Shown: piece by piece, positions 7,871-16,574 of the stretch
Layout of the letters: each line of letters begins with the position of its first letter
Position numbering within the stretch: position 1 is the first letter of the stretch
NCBI RefSeq assembly: GCF_007988825.1
Contig: NZ_BJUW01000004.1
Location: 186,001-250,000, forward strand
Direction: 5' to 3'
Length of the DNA stretch: 64,000 bases
Origin: Microbacterium aerolatum
GTDB lineage: Bacteria; Actinomycetota; Actinomycetes; Actinomycetales; Microbacteriaceae
Notes under the pieces: generated by a model
What the model was told of the DNA's origin: nothing
The model's input: the letters and a program-made list of their open reading frames with translations, nothing else
Databases searched by the model: none
Program-made: the position numbers and the translations under genes

Positions 7871-8425
7871 TCAACTGCGCGTCGCCCAGCCGTATCGGCT
7901 CACGAGCGCATCGGCCACCCGGTCGTACCGCGTGCGATCGAGGACGGCCGCCTCGCGCCGCATCCCGTCCACGTGCACGCTGTACAGCTGCTCGATGTCG
8001 ACCCAGGACGGGCGCCCCTGCGAGTCCCAGCCCCCACTGCCGATCGGCAGGTAGTCACGGTCTCGGTCATGCGCCTTGCTCGTCATCCGCACGGCGAACA
8101 CCCGGTCTGCGGACTGCCGGCCGATGACGAGGACAGGCCGGTCCTTGCCGCGGCCGTCGTTCTCCTCGTAAGGCACCCAGGTCCAGATCACCTCTCCGGA
8201 GTCCGGCGCACCATCCTTCTTCGGCGAGTAGTCGACGCGCAGCTCGCGAATGCCGCCGGGATCGATCCGTACCGTCTCGCTCGCCTGCGCGCGCCCCGGC
8301 TCGCTGTACGGCTCGGACGCGGCAGAACGTCCCGGCTCCTGGTTCGGAGTCCGGGACGTTCTGGTCGTCAGTGACTTGAGGACGATGTCGGCCAGCTGAC
8401 GGAGGATGCTCTTGGAGGAACTCAC
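7871..8425 (-). CDS. PemK/MazF-like protein with N-terminal extension, no antitoxin beside it
   Basis: 184 residues. The last ~110 form a PemK/MazF-type fold: GEVIWTWVPYEE, then GKDRPVLVIGRQ, VFAVRMTSK, the SWVDIEQLYSV strand and a closing helix. In MazF the G-x-V-x-W start and the R-P-V/L-V core line the RNA-cleavage site. The first ~70 residues are a polar, Ser/Arg/Glu-rich extension. No antitoxin gene adjoins; neighbours are DUF1611 (convergent, five bases away) and amtB. It may be a housekeeping MazF-fold protein rather than a toxin. A TAGTGT -10 element ends six bases before the GTG start: leaderless. Confidence 0.75.
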   Translation of the reverse strand: MSSSKSILRQLADIVLKSLTTRTSRTPNQEPGRSAASEPYSEPGRAQASETVRIDPGGIRELRVDYSPKKDGAPDSGEVIWTWVPYEENDGRGKDRPVLVIGRQSADRVFAVRMTSKAHDRDRDYLPIGSGGWDSQGRPSWVDIEQLYSVHVDGMRREAAVLDRTRYDRVADALVSRYGWATRS

Positions 8426-8459
8426 CCCGTCACACTATCGACGGGATATCCTCGCGCAT

Positions 8460-9698
8460 TCACGCGTCGACGAGTGCGTATCCCTCCTCGCCGTGGACGA
8501 CCGAGTCGACTCCGGCGATCTCGTCCTCGTTCGTGATCCGGAAGCCGATCGTCTTCTGGATCACCCAGCCGATGGCGAAGGCGATGATGAACGCGTAGAT
8601 CAGCACGCCGAGCGCTGCGATCACCTGGACAGCGAGCTGGCGGGCGTCGCCTCCGACGAACAGGCCGGTCTCGGTGGCGAAGAAGCCGAGGTAGATCGTG
8701 CCGAGCAGACCGCCGACGAGGTGGATTCCGACGACGTCGAGCGAGTCGTCGAAGCCGAGGCGGAACTTCAGCTCAACGGCGAGGGCACAGAGCACGCCGG
8801 CCAGGGCGCCGAGCAGCAGCGACCAGCCGGGAGTGAGGTTCGCGCAGGCCGGGGTGATCGCCACGAGACCGGCGACCGCACCCGACGCCGCACCGACCGA
8901 GGTGGGCTTGCCGTCCTTGATGCGCTCCACCAGGATCCAGCCGAGGATCGACGCAGCCGTCGCGCCCAGCGTGTTCAGCCCGATCAGGCCCACACCGCCC
9001 ATGTCTTCGGCCAGCCACTCGGCGCCGGCGTTGAATCCGAACCAGCCGAACCAGAGGAGAGCGGCGCCGAGCAGCGTCAGCGGCACATTGTGCGGCTTGA
9101 GGATGCCCTTCTGGAAGCCGATGCGCTTGCCGAGGACGAGTGCCAGGGCGAGCGCTGCCGCACCGGCGTTGATGTGCACGGCGGTACCGCCGGCGTAGTC
9201 GATGACGGCGATGCCGCTGTCCTCACCGAACAGCGTCGTGCCCAGGTTCATGACCCAGCCCCCGCCCCACACCCACGCGGCGATCGGGAAGTAGCCGACG
9301 GTGGCGAAGACGCCGGCGAAGATCAGCCAGCTGCCGAACTTGGCACGATCCGCGATCGCACCGGAGATCAGGGCGACGGTGATGATCGCGAACGTCGCGC
9401 CGTACGCGACACCGAGCAGAGCGACGTTCGATCCCTCACCTGCCGCGAGCGAGCCGAGCCCGAAGTCCGCGAACGGGTTGCCGGCGAAAGCGGTCGGGCT
9501 CTCCGCCGCGCTCATCGAGAAGCCGAACAGGATCCACAGCACAGCGACGAGGCCGATCGAGCCGAAGCTCATCATCATCATGCTGACGACACTCTTGGCC
9601 TTGACGAGACCGCCGTAGAAGAACGCGACGCCTGGCGTCATGAGGAGCACGAGCGCCGTGGCGGTAATACCCCACGAGATGTTGCCGGGAGCATCCAT
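8460..9698 (-). CDS. amtB: ammonium transporter AmtB
   Basis: 412 residues with eleven predicted membrane helices. It conducts ammonium/ammonia across the plasma membrane. Signature segments are GVAFFYGGLVKAKSV near the N-terminus, VVMNLG/IDYAGGTAVHINAG around the pore (pore-lining His in AVHINAG and a second in VGIHLVGGLLGT) and DDSLDVVGIH. No glnK (PII) or glnD gene follows, unlike many actinobacterial amtB operons; the next gene downstream is the MazF-like one. A GlnR-type operator 52-89 bases upstream indicates induction under nitrogen limitation. Confidence 0.95.
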   Translation of the reverse strand: MDAPGNISWGITATALVLLMTPGVAFFYGGLVKAKSVVSMMMMSFGSIGLVAVLWILFGFSMSAAESPTAFAGNPFADFGLGSLAAGEGSNVALLGVAYGATFAIITVALISGAIADRAKFGSWLIFAGVFATVGYFPIAAWVWGGGWVMNLGTTLFGEDSGIAVIDYAGGTAVHINAGAAALALALVLGKRIGFQKGILKPHNVPLTLLGAALLWFGWFGFNAGAEWLAEDMGGVGLIGLNTLGATAASILGWILVERIKDGKPTSVGAASGAVAGLVAITPACANLTPGWSLLLGALAGVLCALAVELKFRLGFDDSLDVVGIHLVGGLLGTIYLGFFATETGLFVGGDARQLAVQVIAALGVLIYAFIIAFAIGWVIQKTIGFRITNEDEIAGVDSVVHGEEGYALVDA

Positions 9699-9749
9699 AG
9701 GAAAACCTCACATCCGAAGTAATTGAGAGCTTCAGTGTGGCGAGGCCCC

Positions 9750-9787
9750 GTTTCCGGGATGCGCGTCCTGTGTTTCCGCCGCGTTAC
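9750..9787 (-). promoter_or_regulatory. tandem GlnR-type operator upstream of amtB
   Basis: Read on the minus strand: GTAAC at 9787-9783, six bases, GAAAC at 9776-9772, six bases, a degenerate second a-site (CGCGC, 9765-9761), six bases, GAAAC at 9754-9750. This matches the actinobacterial GlnR arrangement gTnAC-n6-GaAAC repeated at 22-bp spacing. A comparable element precedes glnA at 52491-52528. Confidence 0.75.
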
Positions 9788-9814
9788 ACCCGCGGGCGAC
9801 GCGTGAACATCGTG

Positions 9815-10861
9815 TTACGGCGCGCTTTGCAGCTGCGCTGAATGCGTGAGTGCGTTGAGCCGGGATATGGCGCGCAGGTACTTCTTGCGATATCCGCCGC
9901 CGAGCATCTCTTCGGCGAACACCTGATCGAGGCTCACGCCGGTGGCGACGATCGGTACCTGAGCGTCGTACACGCGGTCGACGAACGCGACGAATCGCAG
10001 CGCCTCCGACTGGTCGGTGAGCACGTGCACGTCGCGCAGACCGACCAGCGAGATCCCGTCGATCAGACGGATGTAGCGCGAGGGGTGGACCCTGGCGAGG
10101 TGGCGGACGACGTCGCCGAAGACGTCATCGGATGCCGTCCCCTCCGCTGCCGCGAGCTCACGCTCGTACGCGGAGTCATCGAGGGTCACGGCCTTGCCGT
10201 CGAGGGCACGCTGCCGGAAGTCGACGCCGTCGATGCGGATCGTCTCGAAGCTGTCGGACATGGCGTGGATCTCGCGGAGGAAATCCTGGGCCGCGAACCG
10301 CCCCTCGCCGAGGGCATTCGGCGGAGTGTTGGAGGTCGCGGCGAGCTTCGTGCCCGAGGAGACCAGCTCACCGAGCAGCCGGGTCATCACCATCGTGTCG
10401 CCCGGGTCGTCGAGCTCGAACTCGTCGATGCACAGCAGGTCGGAGCCGCGCAGCAGATCGACGGTGTTCTTGTAGCCGAGCGCGCCGACCAGCGCGGTGT
10501 ACTCGATGAACGAGCCGAAGTACTTCCGGCGGGCGGGCATCGCGTGGTAGATCGACGCGAGCAGGTGGGTCTTGCCGACGCCGAACCCGCCGTCGAGATA
10601 GACGCCGGGCTTGACCGCCGGCTCCTTCTTCGCACGGCTGAACAGTCCCCCACGCTTGGCGGGCGCTCCGCGGCCGGCGAACCGCTGCAGCAGTTCCTTC
10701 GACTGGGCCTGTGAGGGGTACGCGTCATCCGATCGATAGCTCTCGAAGGTCGCGTCGTCGAACTGCGGCGGGGGAACGAGGCTCGCCAGCATCTCGGGGC
10801 CGGTGACCACGGGCTCGCGCGTGGTGAGATGCGCGACGTTCGTGCTGTTCGTGTCGGTCAT
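9815..10861 (-). CDS. zapE: cell division protein ZapE (AFG1-family ATPase)
   Basis: 348 residues, single AAA-type ATPase. The Walker A is [13 protein letters not shown] at about residue 95, Walker B is [15 protein letters not shown] at about 145, and sensor 1 is [13 protein letters not shown]. This is the AFG1/ZapE family; in E. coli ZapE works with FtsZ during division. The N-terminal ~70 residues include a short basic insert ([13 protein letters not shown]). The start at 10861 has AGGA five bases upstream. It is divergent from the rhodanese gene and upstream of amtB, with that gene's GlnR site beginning 28 bases after its stop. Confidence 0.9.
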   Translation of the reverse strand: MTDTNSTNVAHLTTREPVVTGPEMLASLVPPPQFDDATFESYRSDDAYPSQAQSKELLQRFAGRGAPAKRGGLFSRAKKEPAVKPGVYLDGGFGVGKTHLLASIYHAMPARRKYFGSFIEYTALVGALGYKNTVDLLRGSDLLCIDEFELDDPGDTMVMTRLLGELVSSGTKLAATSNTPPNALGEGRFAAQDFLREIHAMSDSFETIRIDGVDFRQRALDGKAVTLDDSAYERELAAAEGTASDDVFGDVVRHLARVHPSRYIRLIDGISLVGLRDVHVLTDQSEALRFVAFVDRVYDAQVPIVATGVSLDQVFAEEMLGGGYRKKYLRAISRLNALTHSAQLQSAP

Positions 10862-10992
10862 GCCATTCCTGTGTCGAAGTCTTACGGATCGGGTACTGGG
10901 CGCACCGAACGGCTCTATGGTCGAAGGGGACGGCTCAACATTACGCCGTCCGCATCAGAGCCCCGTCTCGTATACCCGCCGAGGAGCGCCAC

Positions 10993-11889
10993 ATGTCCGT
11001 CGAGTTCGACACGTCCGTCCCGAAGTTCGCCGAGTACTCCGAGCCCGGCCGCCTCGTCAGCACCGAATGGCTCGCCGCACACCTGGGACAGCCCGGGCTC
11101 GTGGTCGTGGAGTCCGACGAGGACGTGCTGCTCTACGAGACGGGCCACATTCCCGGCGCGGTGAAGGTGGACTGGCACACCGAGCTCAACGACCCGGTGG
11201 TCCGCGACTACGTCGACGGCGAGGGTTTCGCCGCGCTGCTCAGCCGCAAGGGCATCTCCCGTGACGACACGGTCGTCATCTACGGCGACAAGAACAATTG
11301 GTGGGCGGCGTACGCCCTGTGGGTGTTCTCGCTGTTCGGGCACGAGGACGTGCGCCTGCTCGACGGCGGACGCGACCGCTGGATCTCCGAGGGCCGGGAG
11401 ATCACCACTGAGACGCCGAAGCCCGTTCCCACCGACTATCCGGTCGTTGAACGCGACGACTCGGTGCTCCGCGCCTACAAGGACGACGTCGTCGCCTTCA
11501 TCGGCTCCGGGCCCCTCATCGACGTGCGCTCCCCCGAGGAGTACAGCGGTGAGCGCACCACGGCCCCGGCATACCCCGAAGAGAGCACGCTGCGGGCCGG
11601 CCACATCCCCACCGCGCAGAGTGTGCCGTGGGCGAAGGCCGTCGCCGAGGACGGCGGCTTCAGGACCCGCGCAGAGCTCGACGCGATCTACCGCGACGGG
11701 GTCGGCATCTCCGACGGCGACGACATCGTCGCGTACTGCCGCATCGGCGAGCGCTCCAGTCACACCTGGTTCGTCCTCAGGCACCTGCTCGGCTTCGACA
11801 AGGTTCGCAACTACGACGGCTCTTGGACCGAGTGGGGCAGCGCCGTACGCGTCCCGATCGTCACGGGTGCAGAGCCCGGCACGCTCTGA
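10993..11889 (+). CDS. sulfurtransferase, two rhodanese domains
   Basis: 298 residues with tandem rhodanese domains. The C-terminal domain has the active-site loop [10 protein letters not shown] with Cys at residue 249, matching the thiosulfate:cyanide sulfurtransferase pattern. In the N-terminal domain the equivalent loop reads YGDKNNW with Asp (about residue 99) in place of Cys, so it is structural, as usual in this family. [11 protein letters not shown] precedes the second domain's core. GAGGAG lies eight bases before the ATG. The sufE gene follows 19 bases after the stop, a common actinobacterial pair likely joining sulfur relay and Fe-S assembly. Confidence 0.9.
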   Translation: MSVEFDTSVPKFAEYSEPGRLVSTEWLAAHLGQPGLVVVESDEDVLLYETGHIPGAVKVDWHTELNDPVVRDYVDGEGFAALLSRKGISRDDTVVIYGDKNNWWAAYALWVFSLFGHEDVRLLDGGRDRWISEGREITTETPKPVPTDYPVVERDDSVLRAYKDDVVAFIGSGPLIDVRSPEEYSGERTTAPAYPEESTLRAGHIPTAQSVPWAKAVAEDGGFRTRAELDAIYRDGVGISDGDDIVAYCRIGERSSHTWFVLRHLLGFDKVRNYDGSWTEWGSAVRVPIVTGAEPGTL

Positions 11890-11908
11890 CCGTGTGAGAA
11901 TTGCTGGG

Positions 11909-12340
11909 ATGAGCACCACGCACGTTCCAGACGTACTCGCGGAGATCCGCGACGACTTCCTCGAGCTGCCGGAGGCCGAGCGGCTCCAGCTCCTCCTGGA
12001 GTTCTCGAACGAACTCCCGGCGGTCTCCGAGGAGGTCTCGAAGCATCCCGAGATGTGCGAGCGCGTCGCGGAGTGCCAGTCTCCGGTCTACATCTACGTC
12101 GAGGTGCAGGACGACGTCGTGACGATGCACGCGACGGCGCCGCCGGAGGCTCCGACCACGCGCGGCTTCGCCAGCATCCTCGCCCAGGGGATCAGCGGTC
12201 TGACCACCGGTGAAGTCCTCGCCATCCCGGACGACTACCCGCAGTCCATCGGTCTCACGCGGGCGGTGTCACCGCTGCGGATCGCCGGAATGACCGGGAT
12301 GCTGATGCGCGTGAAGCGCCAGGTGACCCAGAAGCGCTGA
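11909..12340 (+). CDS. sufE: SufE-family cysteine desulfurase sulfur acceptor
   Basis: 143 residues. The fold-defining segment ECQSPVYIYVE carries the acceptor Cys at residue 56, the position that receives persulfide sulfur from SufS in the SufE family. LPAVSEEV precedes it, and RGFASILAQGISGLTTGEVL and GMTGMLMRVKR follow, typical of SufE. The ATG at 11909 was chosen because conserved sequence begins just after it; a longer frame upstream overlaps the rhodanese gene and is not coding. GAGAAT ends eight bases before the ATG and may be a -10 element. Its TGA abuts the stop codon of the convergent hydrolase gene without a single base between. Confidence 0.9.
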   Translation: MSTTHVPDVLAEIRDDFLELPEAERLQLLLEFSNELPAVSEEVSKHPEMCERVAECQSPVYIYVEVQDDVVTMHATAPPEAPTTRGFASILAQGISGLTTGEVLAIPDDYPQSIGLTRAVSPLRIAGMTGMLMRVKRQVTQKR

Positions 12341-13495
12341 TCAGGCAGAGGCGTTGAACCCCTGCGCGCTCATCCAGTCGGTGATCGCAGCCGTCCAGCC
12401 GATCTGGTCGTAGTTCCACAGCTTGGTGTGCCTGGCGACCGTGAAGCGCGGCATCGTGACCAGATCCGGCCGCGCCGCAGCCAAGGCGTGTGACGCATCG
12501 GCAGGGACGAAGCCGTCGTCGTCGCTGTGCAGAACGAGGATGGGAACGGTCAGCTCGTCCGCCCTGGCCACCATGTCGAGCCGGTCGAACGGGATCGCAT
12601 CCTCCGAACCGCTGAGCCGTGCGGTCAGCGGCGAGGACAGCGCGTTCATCGCGAGCGCGGGAAGAGGATCGCGGATGCCGGATGCGTGGGCCTGGAACTT
12701 CAGCACCGTCCGCCAGTCGACGACCGGCGAGTCGAGCACGAGCCCGGCGATGGCCTGGCGGTTGCCCGACGACAGTGCGGTCTGCAGGGCGATCGCGCCC
12801 CCCATCGACCAGCCCATCAGCAACACGCGCTCAGCGCCGTGGCGCAGGGCGTAGGCGATCGCGGCATCCACGTCACGCCATTCCGATGCCCCCAGCGCGT
12901 AGGAGCCGCCGCGGCTGCGCGGCGCCTCACCGTCGTTGCGGTACGAGACGAGAAGGTTCGGCAGCCCCATGGCGTGGAACACCGGAACCGCGCGCAGGCA
13001 CTCGGCTCTGGTGACCCCGCGTCCGTGCACCTGGATGACCCACGTCGATGCCTTCGCGGGGAAGAACCAGGCGGGGCACGGACCGGCAGGGGACCCGATC
13101 AGCACCGGCTCCCATGGCAGATGCAGCTCCGTCGGCGAGGAGTAGTACCAGCCGCTGAACCCGGCTGGCCGGTCGATCTTCGCGCCGGGCTCGATCTTGG
13201 TCAGCAGCTTGCGCCGCACGCGAGTCGCATCAGCACTCAGCACGGCACCGAGCTTGACGTAGCCGTACGTGCCGGTGGTGAACAGTCCGTAGCGGCCGGG
13301 CAGCTCGGTGTCGGGCGTTCTCGTCAGCTCGATCGTCTGGGCGCCGGTGTCGACGGCGAGGATCTCGGTGTCGGCGATACGCGCCCTGGGGGTGACCACG
13401 CGCCGGCCGATCGAGAACACCAGAAGGGCCGCTCCCGTCAGCAGCGCGATCAGCGCAGGTAGCAGCAGCGCAACGGCGTGCCTGAGACTCTTCAT
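12341..13495 (-). CDS. alpha/beta hydrolase, membrane-anchored
   Basis: 384 residues. An N-terminal hydrophobic helix (about 7-29, VALLLPALIALLTGAALLVF) acts as anchor or uncleaved signal. The hydrolase domain starts near residue 140. The nucleophile elbow is GWSMGG with Ser230, the acid is probably in LHSDDDGFVPA, and the His is in ARHTKLWNYD. An oxyanion-loop HGRG motif (VIQVHGRGVTRAE) precedes them. Substrate is unknown. The ATG at 13495 shares a promoter region with the divergent DUF3000 gene: its TAGAGT -10 element overlaps that gene's TAGCCT. Confidence 0.85.
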   Translation of the reverse strand: MKSLRHAVALLLPALIALLTGAALLVFSIGRRVVTPRARIADTEILAVDTGAQTIELTRTPDTELPGRYGLFTTGTYGYVKLGAVLSADATRVRRKLLTKIEPGAKIDRPAGFSGWYYSSPTELHLPWEPVLIGSPAGPCPAWFFPAKASTWVIQVHGRGVTRAECLRAVPVFHAMGLPNLLVSYRNDGEAPRSRGGSYALGASEWRDVDAAIAYALRHGAERVLLMGWSMGGAIALQTALSSGNRQAIAGLVLDSPVVDWRTVLKFQAHASGIRDPLPALAMNALSSPLTARLSGSEDAIPFDRLDMVARADELTVPILVLHSDDDGFVPADASHALAAARPDLVTMPRFTVARHTKLWNYDQIGWTAAITDWMSAQGFNASA

Positions 13496-13504
13496 CGCTT
13501 CCTG

Positions 13505-13514
13505 ACTCTAGCCT
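13505..13514. promoter_or_regulatory. overlapping bidirectional -10 elements
   Basis: Only 25 bases separate two divergent start codons. Plus strand: TAGCCT at 13509-13514, six bases, GTG at 13521. Minus strand: TAGAGT at 13510-13505, nine bases, ATG at 13495. The two hexamers share the TA at 13509-13510, so one symmetric element appears to drive both genes with little or no 5' leader. Confidence 0.6.
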
Positions 13515-13520
13515 GTCACC

Positions 13521-14102
13521 GTGAGCGCACACCCCGACGCCGGAGCGCAGTTCGCACGCGTTGCCGACGAACTGCGCAAGACAACGTTCAGAGCGGACAT
13601 CGTGGTGCGTGAGATCCCCGCACCACAGGGTCTCGCGCCGTTCTCCATCGCACTCGCCGCCGACGTCCGCCCGGACGATCACGGCGACTCGATCTACGGC
13701 ACCGGCCGGTTCGTCCTCCTGCACGATCCCGATGAACCCGGCGCGTGGGGTGGCCCCTGGCGGATCGTCGCGTTCGCGCAGGCGCCGCTGGAACCCGAGA
13801 TCGGCACCGATCCCCTGCTCGCCGACGTCACGTGGTCCTGGCTCGTGGACGCGCTCGACTCCCGCAGCGCCGGCTATCACTCGGCATCCGGCACGTCGAC
13901 GAAGACCATCTCGAAGGGCTTCGGCTCGCTGGCTGCCGAAGGCGACGGCGCCCAGATCGAACTACGCTCTTCTTGGACGCCGGAAGAGCCTTTCCGGCCG
14001 CACGTGGAAGCATGGGCCGAACTCGTCGGCATGCTGGCCGGTCTCCCGCCCGGCTCCGAGAACATCGCCGTGTTCGGCGCGCGAAAGGCAGGTCGTGACT
14101 GA
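13521..14102 (+). CDS. DUF3000 family protein
   Basis: 193 residues with no membrane segment or known catalytic motif. GRFVLLHDPDEPGAWGGPWR, TWSWLVDAL and the ending GSENIAVFGARKAGRD match the actinobacterial DUF3000 family, which typically sits directly upstream of RNase D as here. Function is unknown. The GTG start follows a TAGCCT -10 by six bases (leaderless). The stop overlaps the start of the next gene by eight bases. Confidence 0.85.
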   Translation: MSAHPDAGAQFARVADELRKTTFRADIVVREIPAPQGLAPFSIALAADVRPDDHGDSIYGTGRFVLLHDPDEPGAWGGPWRIVAFAQAPLEPEIGTDPLLADVTWSWLVDALDSRSAGYHSASGTSTKTISKGFGSLAAEGDGAQIELRSSWTPEEPFRPHVEAWAELVGMLAGLPPGSENIAVFGARKAGRD

Positions 14103-15288
14103 GTACTCCGTCATCGACGATTTCCCCGCATTCGAAGAAGCATGCCGCACCCTCGCCGCGGGCACCGGTCCCGTCGCCGTCGACGTGGAGCGCGCATCCG
14201 GCTTCCGGTACTCCCAGCGGGCGTATCTGGTCCAGGTGTTCCGCCGCGACGCCGGTGTGTTCCTCTTCGACCCGCCGGCTCTCGGCGATTTCTCGCCGCT
14301 GCGGGCGGCGATCGGCGATGTCGAGTGGGTCTTCCACGCCGCCAGCCAGGATCTGCCCTCGCTGCGTGAGCTGGGACTCGAACCCGCGACGCTGTTCGAC
14401 ACTGAGCTGGCCGCGCGCCTGCTCGGCCACGAACGCGTCGGACTCGCAGCCGTCGTCGAGGACACCATCAGCGTCACGCTGAAGAAGGAGCACTCGGCGG
14501 CCGACTGGTCCACCCGCCCGCTCCCGGCAGCATGGCTCGAGTACGCGGCCCTTGACGTCCTCCACCTCGTCGACGTGCGCGATCGGATCGCCGCCGAGCT
14601 CGAGGAGCAGGACAAGGTCGACTTCGCGGCCCAGGAGTTCGCGGCGACACTCGCGCAGCCTCCGCGTCCGCCGCGCGAAGATCCGTGGCGGCGTTTGAGC
14701 GGCCTGCACCAGGTGAAGGGGGCGCGCAATCTCGCCGTCGCCCGTTCCTTGTGGGAGGCGCGTGAGGAGTACGCGCAGCAGCAGGACACCTCCCCCGGGC
14801 GCCTGGTGCCCGACCGGTCCCTGGTCGCCGCGGTGCTCGCGAACCCGCAGTCCAAGCAGGCGCTGGCCGGTGTCCAGGCTTTCAACGGGCGCGCGAGCCG
14901 CACCGAGCTCGACCGCTGGTGGGCAGCCATCGTCCGCGGCCGCGAGAGCCAGACGCTGCCGCGGGAGCGGGTTCCGAGCGACGCTCTGCCGCCCGCGCGC
15001 GCATGGTCCGACCGCAACCCCGAGGCCGATGCACGTCTCAAACTGGCCCGCCCCGTGGTCGAGGAGATCGCGGAGGGGCTGAACATGCCGACCGAGAACC
15101 TCCTGAAGCCTGAGTCTCTGCGCCGGATCGCCTGGACTCCCCCGGCCCTGACGGTGGATGCCGTATCCGAAGCGCTCTCCGCGCTCGGAGCACGTCCGTG
15201 GCAGATTGAGCAGACTGCACAGAAGATCCTGGATGCCTTTGTAGAAGCAGCGCAATCGCCCGACCCGGCCATCGCGGCCGAGTCGTAG
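14095..15288 (+). CDS. ribonuclease D-type 3'-5' exoribonuclease with HRDC domain
   Basis: 397 residues. The DEDD exonuclease domain comes first: motif I AVDVERAS (Asp30, Glu32), motif II HAASQDLPSL, and motif III LEYAALDVLHLVDVRDRI (Tyr and Asp). An HRDC domain of about 80 residues follows (RLSGLHQVKGARNLAVARSL), and the extended C-terminus is usual in actinobacterial members. The GTG at 14095 lies inside the DUF3000 stop region (GTGACTGA), so translation is coupled. A much longer reading of the same frame back to 13561 crosses DUF3000 and was discarded. Likely role: tRNA 3' processing and RNA turnover. Confidence 0.85.
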   Translation: MTEYSVIDDFPAFEEACRTLAAGTGPVAVDVERASGFRYSQRAYLVQVFRRDAGVFLFDPPALGDFSPLRAAIGDVEWVFHAASQDLPSLRELGLEPATLFDTELAARLLGHERVGLAAVVEDTISVTLKKEHSAADWSTRPLPAAWLEYAALDVLHLVDVRDRIAAELEEQDKVDFAAQEFAATLAQPPRPPREDPWRRLSGLHQVKGARNLAVARSLWEAREEYAQQQDTSPGRLVPDRSLVAAVLANPQSKQALAGVQAFNGRASRTELDRWWAAIVRGRESQTLPRERVPSDALPPARAWSDRNPEADARLKLARPVVEEIAEGLNMPTENLLKPESLRRIAWTPPALTVDAVSEALSALGARPWQIEQTAQKILDAFVEAAQSPDPAIAAES

Positions 15289-15360
15289 GTTCGAACCAAG
15301 CGATTCCTATCGCCTCCGGACGGCTCCTAGGCTGAAGCCACACCTAACTTTGGAGGCAGA

Positions 15361-16566
15361 GTGGCCGAGATCTCGGACGTCTACTTCGTCGATGGCATGC
15401 GCACCCCGTTCGGACGCGCCGGCGAAAAGGGCATGTACTGGAACACCCGCGCGGACGACCTCGCCGTGAAGGCGACGATCGGTCTGATGGAACGCAACTC
15501 CGCCGTTCCCGCGGACCGCATCGACGACGTCGCCATCGCCGCGACCTCGCAGACCGGCGACCAGGGGCTCACGCTCGGTCGCTCGGTCGCGATCCTCGCC
15601 GGACTCCCGAACACCGTCCCCGGACTCGCCGTCGAGCGCATGTGCGCCGGCGCGATGACCAGTGTGACGACCATGGCGGCATCCATCGGCATCGGCATGT
15701 ACGACTTCGCCCTCGCCGGCGGCGTCGAGCACATGGGACACCACCCGATCGGCGGCAACGCCGACCCGAACCCCCGCTTCGTCGCCGAGAAGATGGTCGA
15801 CCCTGGGGCGCTCAACATGGGCGTCACCGCCGAGCGCATCTTCGACCGCTTCCCGCACCTCACGAAGGAGCGCTCGGACCGCTTCGGCATGCTGAGCCAG
15901 CACAAGGTGCAGGTCGCGTACGACGCGGGCAAGATCCAGCCCGACCTCGTTCCGGTCGCCGTGAAGGATGCCGCCGGCGCCTGGGGCCTCGCTACCGAGG
16001 ATGAGGGCCGTCGCCCGCAGACCACGATGGAGGACCTCGCGGGGCTGAAGACGCCGTTCCGCCCGCACGGGCGCGTGACGGCCGGCACCTCGTCGCCGCT
16101 CACCGATGGCGCGACGATGTCGCTGCTTGCCGGTGGCGGCGCTGTGAAGGAGTTCGGCCTGCAGCCCAAGATGAAGCTCGTCTCGTTCGCGTTCGCCGGC
16201 GTGCAGCCCGAGATCATGGGCATCGGCCCGATCCCGTCGACCGAGAAGGCGCTCAAGAAGGCTGGGCTGAAGATCTCCGACATCGGCCTGTTCGAGCTGA
16301 ACGAGGCGTTCGCGATCCAGGTGATCTCCCTGCTCGATCACTTCGGCATCGCCGACGACGACCCGCGCGTCAACCAGTGGGGCGGCGCAATCGCGGTCGG
16401 GCACCCGCTCGCGGCATCCGGTGTGCGTCTGATGATCCAGCTCGCTGCGCAGTTCGCGGAGCGGCCCGATGTCCGCTACGGCCTGACCGCCATGTGCGTG
16501 GGTCTCGGCCAGGGCGGTTCGGTCATCTGGGAGAACCCGTTCTACGACGGCAAGAAGCGGAAGTGA
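15361..16566 (+). CDS. fadA: acetyl-CoA C-acyltransferase (thiolase), beta-oxidation
   Basis: 401 residues. Thiolase signatures are the nucleophilic Cys in ERMCAGAMTS (Cys95), NEAFAIQ, the GGAIAVGHPLAASG block with the catalytic His, and CVGLGQGG with the second Cys. It carries out the last step of the beta-oxidation cycle. The GTG start is preceded by GGAGG four bases upstream. The fadB-type gene follows at once, forming the two-subunit fatty-acid oxidation operon. The gene symbol is by function and context. Confidence 0.92.
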   Translation: MAEISDVYFVDGMRTPFGRAGEKGMYWNTRADDLAVKATIGLMERNSAVPADRIDDVAIAATSQTGDQGLTLGRSVAILAGLPNTVPGLAVERMCAGAMTSVTTMAASIGIGMYDFALAGGVEHMGHHPIGGNADPNPRFVAEKMVDPGALNMGVTAERIFDRFPHLTKERSDRFGMLSQHKVQVAYDAGKIQPDLVPVAVKDAAGAWGLATEDEGRRPQTTMEDLAGLKTPFRPHGRVTAGTSSPLTDGATMSLLAGGGAVKEFGLQPKMKLVSFAFAGVQPEIMGIGPIPSTEKALKKAGLKISDIGLFELNEAFAIQVISLLDHFGIADDDPRVNQWGGAIAVGHPLAASGVRLMIQLAAQFAERPDVRYGLTAMCVGLGQGGSVIWENPFYDGKKRK

Positions 16567-16574
16567 GTGCTGGA

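Noticed and set aside
8406..9722. Plus-strand frame opposite amtB
   Set aside because: Antisense shadow with biased composition; amtB is unambiguous.
9814..9818. Another GTTAC near the zapE stop as a further GlnR half-site
   Set aside because: It pairs only with TTCAC at six-base spacing and is out of register with the main box.
10993..11300. Loss of the active-site Cys in the first rhodanese domain as a mutation
   Set aside because: An inactive N-terminal domain is normal for two-domain sulfurtransferases; the C-terminal Cys249 is intact.
11261..11908. Upstream extension of the sufE reading frame through the rhodanese gene
   Set aside because: Ser/Arg/Thr-rich out-of-frame translation of the sulfurtransferase; SufE homology begins only after 11909.
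13561..14094. Extended RNase D start inside DUF3000
   Set aside because: Out-of-frame translation of DUF3000; the GTG at 14095 gives the normal family length.
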